From Actinomycetota bacterium (GTDB taxonomy: Bacteria > Actinomycetota > Humimicrobiia > Humimicrobiales > Humimicrobiaceae): a stretch of DNA of 5,635 nt. The DNA lies in the NCBI GenBank assembly GCA_003155275.1, contig PMCC01000077.1, positions 1 through 5,635 on the forward strand, in the 5' to 3' direction. Below, in pieces: positions 1-4,368 of this stretch. Numbering within the stretch: position 1 is the first letter of the stretch; every line of letters starts with the position of its first letter. Position numbers and translations under genes: made by a program. Under the pieces are notes generated by a model, which worked only from the letters and a program-made list of their open reading frames with translations, made no database searches and had not been told where the DNA came from.

Positions 1-78
1 TCAGATTTAAATAATACTACAAGAACATTAAACAGAATAGAGATTATCATGAAATTTTTATTGTGGAATTATACTTAG
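1..78 (+). CDS. Possible C-terminal tail of an unidentified gene (partial)
   Basis: Frame 1 is open from the first base to a TAG at 76-78 and gives 25 codons ending in ...IIMKFLLWNYT. The other two plus frames are closed within the first dozen bases. In DNA this AT-rich, 25 open codons is only weak evidence. The peptide matches no family I recognise. If real, it is the end of a plus-strand gene that starts outside the window and ends 2 bp before repeat copy A, in convergent orientation with the lipoprotein gene. It could equally be a chance open frame. Confidence 0.25.
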   Translation, partial: SDLNNTTRTLNRIEIIMKFLLWNYT

Positions 79-79
79 A

Positions 80-131
80 TTGGCTATACCCGTTAGTGAA
101 ATCTCGAATCATTTTTTAAGAATTCTTGCAG
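80..131 (+). repeat. Diverged repeat, copy A
   Basis: This stretch aligns without gaps to 2227-2278, with about 39 of 52 positions identical by eye. The shared core begins TTGGCTA, continues through TAGTG and AAATC/GAATC blocks, and ends in a T-run followed by AAG and CAG. It is intergenic, just beyond the 3' end of the lipoprotein gene. The conserved opening and A/T-rich tail suggest degraded ends of mobile elements or a dispersed intergenic repeat. The family is not established. Confidence 0.5.
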
Positions 132-140
132 ATTTGAAGG

Positions 141-767
141 TTATAAACCCAATTTATCTTTAGAGATAATCTGAAGGCCATTGTTCCCATCAGCAAGGTA
201 AACATTTTTCTCGTCTACAAATAGATCAGACGCATATCCTTTAGTATTAAAATTAAAAAGGAATTCTGGGTTAGCTTTATCTTTTATAGATATTATCTGC
301 AGGCCACTATTGCCATCAGCAACATATGCAATATCATTATAAACAAAAACAGCATTGGCATATCCATTTGTATCTATCTGGCTTTCAAGATAAGGATTTT
401 TAGTGTCCTTAATATTTACTATAGCAAGTCCGTCATTCCCATTTGCAAGGTATACAAAATCTCCAGATACAAAAATACCATATGACCATCCTTTTAAAAA
501 ATTCTTTTGAGATATTAATTTATTATTTTCATCTGCTTCACTTATTTGTATGCCACTTTCAATAACATCTCCTCCGCAAAGAAACATATAATTTGAATAA
601 ATAATACTGTTTTTTACCATAATTCCGGTAACATGAGGCCTTTCACAATAATTGGAATTCGAGGGATTGTCTGAAATATTTTTTGAACAGCCTAGCAGCA
701 TGGAAACGGCTAAAATTAAGACTAAAACTACAATTAATATAATTTTTTGATTTCTTAGTTCATACAT
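141..767 (-). CDS. Small LVIVD-repeat (beta-propeller type) lipoprotein
   Basis: This encodes a 208-residue protein that is probably exported and lipid-anchored on the outer face of the cytoplasmic membrane. Its ligand or role is unknown. Residues 1-27 form a classic lipoprotein signal: a basic N-region (R5, K8), a hydrophobic core, and the lipobox LLGC with the lipidated cysteine at 27. A polar linker (about 28-45) follows, then a degenerate repeat (about 46-92). Three clear 42-residue repeats begin at about 93, 135 and 177. Each opens GW/GY, then has a hydrophobic strand, V/AYLADGN.GL and QIIS.KD. This is the pattern of LVIVD repeats, a propeller-like family found in surface proteins. The last repeat stops after 32 residues, so the protein is short for the family and probably cannot form a full propeller alone. 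The start is supported by AGGTGA at 774-779, six bases upstream. No hairpin terminator is visible after the stop. The gene stands alone, divergent from the dehydrogenase. Confidence 0.82.
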   Translation of the reverse strand: MYELRNQKIILIVVLVLILAVSMLLGCSKNISDNPSNSNYCERPHVTGIMVKNSIIYSNYMFLCGGDVIESGIQISEADENNKLISQKNFLKGWSYGIFVSGDFVYLANGNDGLAIVNIKDTKNPYLESQIDTNGYANAVFVYNDIAYVADGNSGLQIISIKDKANPEFLFNFNTKGYASDLFVDEKNVYLADGNNGLQIISKDKLGL

Positions 768-946
768 TATTTTTCACCTAATTTATAATTATTTTTAAAA
801 TTTAAATGTTTTTTGCTTATCCCGATAATAATATTGTTATTATGTAAGCTGTAAAGGTATTATTAGCATCTTTTCCTATTTCTATCAATGTTAGATATTT
901 AATCAAATATATTCCATGATACCGCCATAATTATTGATAAAAAACA

Positions 947-1025
947 ATGAGACCATTCTGGAATTAAACGCTGATAAGATGAATAAAAAATAATATACTT
1001 AAAATATTTGTTAAATGGTTCTCAT
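947..1025. repeat. Spaced imperfect inverted repeat upstream of the dehydrogenase
   Basis: The left arm ATGAGACCATT (947-957) is the reverse complement of the right arm AATGGTTCTCAT (1014-1025), except for one extra base in the right arm. The arms are 56 bp apart, and the right arm ends 62 bp before the dehydrogenase ATG, next to the candidate promoter. Spaced arms like these can be paired operator half-sites or the ends of a very small element. No target-site duplication is seen, so an operator pair is the likelier reading, with low certainty. Confidence 0.35.
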
Positions 1026-1029
1026 CAGT

Positions 1030-1060
1030 TATTCTATCTTAACTTTTTTTAGTATACAAT
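1030..1060 (+). promoter_or_regulatory. Weak promoter candidate for the dehydrogenase
   Basis: TACAAT at 1055-1060 differs from the sigma-70 -10 consensus by one base. It would place a transcription start near 1067, giving a leader of about 20 nt that carries the Shine-Dalgarno sequence at 1076. The -35 region (around 1032-1037, TTCTAT) is a poor match. An alternative pair is TTGTTA (1008-1013) with TATTCT (1030-1035). Neither is compelling in such AT-rich DNA. Confidence 0.25.
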
Positions 1061-1075
1061 TAATGAATGTAAAAA

Positions 1076-1082
1076 GGGAGGT
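1076..1082 (+). promoter_or_regulatory. Strong ribosome binding site of the dehydrogenase
   Basis: GGGAGGT lies 5 bases before the ATG at 1088. This near-perfect Shine-Dalgarno sequence fixes the start codon and suggests efficient translation. Confidence 0.8.
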
Positions 1083-1087
1083 AATAA

Positions 1088-1858
1088 ATGCAGGATTTTA
1101 ATTTTGATATAAATTTTAACTTGGAAAATAAGGTTGCTCTAATAACTGGTGCAGGACGGGGTATAGGAAAATCAATTGCCCAATTGTTTGCAGCAAAAGG
1201 CGCAGACCTTATTCTAGTAGGAAAGAGTAATAATGTGGTTAATGTCGCAAAAGAAATAAATGAATCAGGCAGAAATTGTATCCCACTGGTTTTTGACCTA
1301 ACCATAGAGGAAAATATAAAAAAAATAGTCAAAACTGCAATAAGTGAGTTTACAAGGATTGATATTCTTGTAAATAATGCAGGTATTGTTTTCCTTGATG
1401 AGGCCGCGGTCATGCCCAAAGAGAATTGGGATAATACAATTGCCCTTAACCTTACAGCACCATTTCTGCTTTCCCAGGTTGTAGGCCGGGAAATGATAAG
1501 AAGAGAATATGGAAGGATAATTAATATAGCATCTCTTGCAGGAGTGCTTGGTTATGACAAGCGTGCTGCTTATTGTTCAAGCAAAGCTGGGATCATAGGT
1601 CTTACAAAAGCGCTTGCTTTCGAATGGGCTAAATATAATATCTGTGTCAATTCCATATCTCCAACAGTCACCATGACTGAAATGGCCGAGGTTGCATGGG
1701 CTGGCAAAAAAGGCGAAGAAATGAAAAGAAAAATACCGCTTGGACGTTTTATTTATCCGGAAGAAGTTTCTGCAGTTGCTGCGTTTTTGGCCAGCGATGC
1801 TGCAAAAATGATCACTGGTACAAATATAATTATTGATGGAGGATATTCTATAAATTAA
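1088..1858 (+). CDS. Short-chain dehydrogenase/reductase, GolD / D-threitol dehydrogenase-like
   Basis: This encodes a 256-residue classical SDR, the usual length for the family. It is a cytosolic NAD(P)-dependent oxidoreductase that interconverts a hydroxyl and a keto group. Visible motifs are the TGAGRGIG nucleotide-binding loop (20-27), D70 after beta-3, NNAG (96-99), and the N121, S149, Y162, K166 catalytic set with YCSSK. K46 at the end of beta-2, where NAD-specific enzymes usually carry Asp, together with R24, hints at NADP(H), but this is an inference. The SPTVTMTEM segment (191-199), the AW that follows, the IPLGRF.YPEEV block and the IIIDGGYSIN terminus recall the GolD / D-threitol dehydrogenase group, which oxidises small polyols such as glycerol, propanediol or threitol. 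The gluconate 5-dehydrogenase and 3-oxoacyl-ACP reductase groups are more distant alternatives. No kinase, transporter or regulator of a polyol pathway is adjacent, so the substrate cannot be inferred from context. No terminator hairpin is visible after the stop. Confidence 0.88.
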   Translation: MQDFNFDINFNLENKVALITGAGRGIGKSIAQLFAAKGADLILVGKSNNVVNVAKEINESGRNCIPLVFDLTIEENIKKIVKTAISEFTRIDILVNNAGIVFLDEAAVMPKENWDNTIALNLTAPFLLSQVVGREMIRREYGRIINIASLAGVLGYDKRAAYCSSKAGIIGLTKALAFEWAKYNICVNSISPTVTMTEMAEVAWAGKKGEEMKRKIPLGRFIYPEEVSAVAAFLASDAAKMITGTNIIIDGGYSIN

Positions 1859-2040
1859 ACTGCACACAAAGCAAATAGGTTCTTTTTATATTCATCATAA
1901 TATTTTTTATCACAATCACCAATAATTAAAGTTAATCCGGCATCAGACACATAATTTTTATATACTGCTCCAGCATCAAGACCACAAATCATTTTACTGA
2001 AGTAATACAGGGTGTATCTTTCAGGGTTTAAAGAATATTT
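1855..2040 (-). pseudogene. Coding relic: 3' end of an unidentified gene
   Basis: The minus strand is open for 61 codons from just after an in-frame TGA (2041-2043) to a TAA at 1855-1857. The product reads like real protein: it contains CGLDAGAVYKNYVSDAGLT and then LIIGDCDKKYYDEYKK, balanced in glycine, aspartate and hydrophobic strands. The only ATG is at 1990-1992 (codon 17) with no Shine-Dalgarno sequence, and the protein-like character continues upstream of it. I therefore read this as the C-terminal remnant of a larger gene, not an intact small gene. Upstream of the TGA the same frame stays open for about 20 codons, towards repeat copy B, but is less convincing. Its stop overlaps the dehydrogenase stop in convergent orientation. 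I do not recognise the family. An expressed 45-residue protein starting at 1992 cannot be excluded. Confidence 0.5.
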
Positions 2041-2104
2041 TCATTTTTTAATTTGGATTATAGGATAGAGTTGATAAATATTGCAGCTTATAATTAAGGT
2101 AACT

Positions 2105-2135
2105 TTGGCTGGCCACCTTATGCGAAGTTAAAACC
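2105..2135 (+). repeat. Diverged repeat, copy B
   Basis: TTGGCTGGCCACCTTATGCG opens this copy, which continues GAAGTTAAAACC or close to it. It shares the TTGGCT start, the central TATGCGAA/TAGTGCAA block and the A-rich ending with copy C, but is less similar than A and C are to each other (about 18 of 31 identical without gaps). On the minus strand, GGTGGCCAGCC recalls the multiple short terminal repeats of some IS21-family elements. That resemblance is from memory and unverified. Confidence 0.35.
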
Positions 2136-2226
2136 AATTTATTGAGCTCAAGTGGGGATATTTTTATACCAAAACTGGGTTTTTAAGTTTAATTAATATC
2201 AACCCTTCCATACTACTCACTATATA

Positions 2227-2278
2227 TTGGCTACCCCGGGTAGTGCAATTTCAAATCTTTTTTTAAGGATTTGATCAG
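2227..2278 (+). repeat. Diverged repeat, copy C
   Basis: This is the partner of copy A (80-131) in the same orientation, about 75 percent identical over 52 ungapped positions. It contains CTACCC-C-GGGTAG (2231-2243), a perfect 6-bp inverted repeat that copy A has lost, so the hairpin is not a conserved part of the repeat. It ends in a T-run followed by AAGGATT. It may be a remnant of a mobile-element end. Confidence 0.5.
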
Positions 2279-2396
2279 TCTGAAAGTACTGTTTGTTTTT
2301 ATTTAGAGGGTTTATTTTTTTAATATGAATCGTTGATCCAATTGCAATAATAATGATACAACTATTACCCAAAATATATCTGTAACAAAAATAGAA

Positions 2397-2444
2397 ATTT
2401 TTACTTTTTTTTTACGATTTTGAAACTAATTTTTACTTTATAAT
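2397..2444 (+). promoter_or_regulatory. kdp promoter with KdpE-like T-rich operator
   Basis: A perfect TATAAT (2439-2444) sits 112 bp before kdpF, with no acceptable -35 at 16-18 bp spacing. The nearest, TTGAAA at 2420-2425, leaves only 13 bp. Upstream, 2397-2416 reads ATTTTTACTTTTTTTTTACG, very like the T-rich operator bound by KdpE before the E. coli kdp operon (recalled as ATTTTTATACTTTTTTTACA). The 11-mer ATTTTTACTTT occurs exactly at 2397-2407 and again at 2429-2439, 32 bp apart, about three helical turns. A poor -35 with an upstream activator site is the arrangement known for kdp, which is switched on by KdpDE under K+ limitation. A chance match is possible because the region is so T-rich. 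Confidence 0.55.
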
Positions 2445-2517
2445 GAAAATTTAAAAATTATAATCTTCTCTATCATTAAGAGGTTAATTAAATTTATAAT
2501 TCGAAAAAAAACTATTG

Positions 2518-2542
2518 TTTCTTTAATGAGTACATTAAGAAA
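2518..2542 (+). promoter_or_regulatory. Leader hairpin just upstream of the kdpF ribosome binding site
   Basis: TTTCTTTAATG (2518-2528) and CATTAAGAAA (2533-2542) can pair over 10 bp with one bulged T around an AGTA loop. The hairpin ends 4 bases before AGAGG (2547-2551), the kdpF Shine-Dalgarno sequence. No U-run follows, so it is not a terminator. The left arm could instead pair with CATTAAGA at 2474-2481, so two alternative folds are possible. The stem is A/T-rich and weak. Confidence 0.35.
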
Positions 2543-2556
2543 ATTTAGAGGTATCT

Positions 2557-2643
2557 ATGTTTGATTTGATTTTAACAGGAGTAATCACACTTGGATTGAT
2601 AGTATTTTTATTTTATTGCCTGATTAAAGCTGAAAAAATTTGA
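2557..2643 (+). CDS. kdpF: KdpF, small subunit of the Kdp potassium transporter
   Basis: This 28-codon gene encodes a single membrane-spanning peptide that associates with the KdpABC complex and stabilises it. The E. coli protein is 29 residues. Residues about 4-23 form one hydrophobic helix (LILTGVITLGLIVFLFYCLI), followed by the family-typical short tail KAEKI, comparable to the INAEAF ending of E. coli KdpF. The ATG is preceded by AGAGG at 2547-2551. The stop lies 21 bp before the kdpA GTG. Its position directly before kdpA, its length and its ending together make the identification secure despite its size. It is easily missed by automatic gene calling. Confidence 0.88.
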   Translation: MFDLILTGVITLGLIVFLFYCLIKAEKI

Positions 2644-2664
2644 TATTTTTTTAAAGGGGTATTT

Positions 2665-4359
2665 GTGTTTTTTGATATTCTTCAAATAATAGTTTTTCTC
2701 CTGGTAGTGGTTGGTATTGCAATCCCTCTGGGGATATATATGAAAAAGGTTTATTCTAATGAGAGAACCTTTATATCCCGGTTAATTGCTCCTATAGAAA
2801 ATTTTATATATAGAATTTTAAGGATAAATCCTCTGGAAGAAATGAACTGGAAACAATATGCAGGTTCGCTTCTTACCTTTAATGTACTTGGTATTTTAAT
2901 CTTAATGGCAATACTGATGTCACAAAAATACCTGCCTCTTAATCCTCAGGGATTTGGTGGAATGAATTTCACACTTGCATTAAATACAGCAACCAGCTTT
3001 GTAACAAATACTAACTGGCAGGCATATTCCGGAGAATCAACCTTGAGTTACTTTTCCCAGATGACAGGGTTGACTGTCCAGAATTTTTTATCGGCAGCAA
3101 CAGGAATGTGTGTAGCAATTGCACTTATTAGGGGACTTGTCAGGAAACAGACAAAACTTATTGGGAATTTCTGGTCCGATCTCGTTAAGTCGGTTTTATA
3201 TATTTTACTTCCCATTGCAATAATTATTGCGCTTATTCTTGTTTCACAAGGAGCGATTCAGAATCTAAGCAATTATCATATTGTCACAACTTTGGAAGGA
3301 GCCAAACAAATCCTTCCAATGGGTCCTGTCGCATCCCAGGAAGCCATCAAAGAACTGGGAACAAATGGAGGAGGGTTTTTTAATGCAAACTCTGCCCATC
3401 CATTTGAGAATCCAAATGCAATTTCTAATTTTATTGAAATGATGTCAATACTTATTATCCCTATAGGGCTTGTCTTTACATTTGAAAGGATGACAGGAAA
3501 TAAAAGGCAGGGATATGTAATTTTTTTTGCAATGCTAATTCTCTTTATTTTAATGTTTTCAACTATTTATTTCAGCGAAATTAAGGGCAATCCTCTACTT
3601 GCAAATTTAGGTATTGGAAGTCCTACTTCCTTTGAAGGTAAGGAAGTAAGATTCGGTATTATGAATTCATCATTATTTTCTACTATTACAACTGCTACTT
3701 CAACCGGTGCTGTAAATAACATGCACAGCAGCCTTACTCCTATCGGAGGCATGATCCCCCTTCTTCAAATTATGCTGGGTGAAGTTATTTTTGGTGGTGT
3801 AGGCGCAGGATTTTACTCTATTATGGTATTCGTATTATTTACAATATTTATTGTAGGTTTAATGGTAGGAAGAACACCTGAATATCTGGGTAAAAAAATC
3901 GAATCGTTTGAAGTTAAAATGGCAATTCTGGCAATCTTAATACCATCGGTAGTTATATTAATCGGAAGCGGCATTGCGTCTATTACCAATGCCGGCACTT
4001 CATCAATCTTAAATAAGGGTCCTCATGGTTTAACAGAAATGCTTTATGCATTTTCTTCAGCTGCAGGCAACAATGGAAGCGCTTTTGCCGGCCTTAATGC
4101 AAATACCGTATTTTATAATCTGGGACTGGCATTTACCATGTTTGCTGGAAGGTTTGGTTGTATAATTCCTGTTCTGGCAATATCCGGAAGCCTTTCAGAT
4201 AAAAAAATAATACCTGAAAGTTCGGGTACATTTAAAACTACAACTGTAATGTTTGTTTTCCTTCTTATAGCAATAGTATTGATAATCGGTGCTCTTACAT
4301 TTTTTCCTGCGCTTTCTCTTGGGCCATTAGTTGAGCACTTACAGTTATGGAGGTCTTAA
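2665..4359 (+). CDS. kdpA: KdpA, potassium-binding channel-like subunit of the Kdp ATPase
   Basis: This encodes 564 residues, close to the 557 of E. coli KdpA, and is complete. KdpA belongs to the superfamily of K+ transporters and binds and selects K+ from outside the cell. The ion then passes through a tunnel to KdpB, where ATP-driven release occurs. The four selectivity-filter loops are all present and intact: ATSFVTNTNWQAY (109-121), TNGGGFFNANSAHP (233-246), TATSTGAVNNMH (343-354) and SSAAGNNGSAFAGL (464-477). Long hydrophobic segments between them account for about ten membrane helices, the first at about 6-27. The C-terminal FFPALSLGPLVEHL is also family-typical. The GTG start is supported by AAAGGGG at 2653-2659. 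The gene follows kdpF by 21 bp and precedes kdpB by 9 bp, indicating a single transcript. No missing key residue was noticed. Confidence 0.97.
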   Translation: MFFDILQIIVFLLVVVGIAIPLGIYMKKVYSNERTFISRLIAPIENFIYRILRINPLEEMNWKQYAGSLLTFNVLGILILMAILMSQKYLPLNPQGFGGMNFTLALNTATSFVTNTNWQAYSGESTLSYFSQMTGLTVQNFLSAATGMCVAIALIRGLVRKQTKLIGNFWSDLVKSVLYILLPIAIIIALILVSQGAIQNLSNYHIVTTLEGAKQILPMGPVASQEAIKELGTNGGGFFNANSAHPFENPNAISNFIEMMSILIIPIGLVFTFERMTGNKRQGYVIFFAMLILFILMFSTIYFSEIKGNPLLANLGIGSPTSFEGKEVRFGIMNSSLFSTITTATSTGAVNNMHSSLTPIGGMIPLLQIMLGEVIFGGVGAGFYSIMVFVLFTIFIVGLMVGRTPEYLGKKIESFEVKMAILAILIPSVVILIGSGIASITNAGTSSILNKGPHGLTEMLYAFSSAAGNNGSAFAGLNANTVFYNLGLAFTMFAGRFGCIIPVLAISGSLSDKKIIPESSGTFKTTTVMFVFLLIAIVLIIGALTFFPALSLGPLVEHLQLWRS

Positions 4360-4368
4360 AGAGATATT

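Larger units (their letters stand above)
768..1087. other. Divergent intergenic region, 320 bp
   Basis: This AT-rich gap lies between the divergently transcribed lipoprotein and dehydrogenase genes, and no gene is supported in it. It contains the two Shine-Dalgarno sequences (774-779 for the minus gene, 1076-1082 for the plus gene) and an A/T-only palindrome (ATAATAA at 825-831, TTATTAT at 837-843, 5-nt loop). It also contains an imperfect 11-12 bp inverted repeat (947-957 and 1014-1025) and weak promoter-like hexamers. The rest shows nothing recognisable. Confidence 0.6.
1859..2556. other. Long intergenic region, 698 bp
   Basis: No intact gene is supported here. In order it contains the minus-strand coding relic (to 2040), diverged repeat copies B (2105-2135) and C (2227-2278), a stretch with nothing recognisable (about 2280-2390), the KdpE-like T-rich elements and -10 box (2397-2444), and the kdpF leader with a hairpin (2518-2542). 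The mix of coding relic and repeats marks this as a site of past insertion or decay just upstream of kdp. Confidence 0.65.

Noticed and set aside
118..127. AAGAATTCTT palindrome beyond the lipoprotein stop as a terminator
   Set aside because: On the transcribed (minus) strand it is followed by A residues, not a U-run, and the stem has no loop.
825..843. ATAATAA/TTATTAT palindrome as an operator
   Set aside because: Its arms are made only of A and T in a very AT-rich region, so a chance palindrome of this size is expected.
1060..1419. Minus-strand open frame of 119 codons over the dehydrogenase start
   Set aside because: It lies antisense to the SDR nucleotide-binding region, which is unmistakably coding on the plus strand, and has no independent family resemblance.
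1577..1867. Minus-strand open frame of 96 codons over the dehydrogenase 3' end
   Set aside because: It is a shadow of the SDR active-site and C-terminal region. The coding relic that ends nearby is in a different frame and extends into intergenic DNA.
2171..2183. AAAAC-TGG-GTTTT hairpin followed by T residues, as a possible terminator
   Set aside because: A 5-bp A/T-rich stem with a 3-nt loop is too weak, and it lies more than 300 bp from the dehydrogenase stop with other elements between.
2445..2556. c-di-AMP (ydaO-type) riboswitch in the kdp leader
   Set aside because: The leader is about 110 nt, almost all A/T, and lacks the G-rich conserved core blocks expected of that riboswitch.
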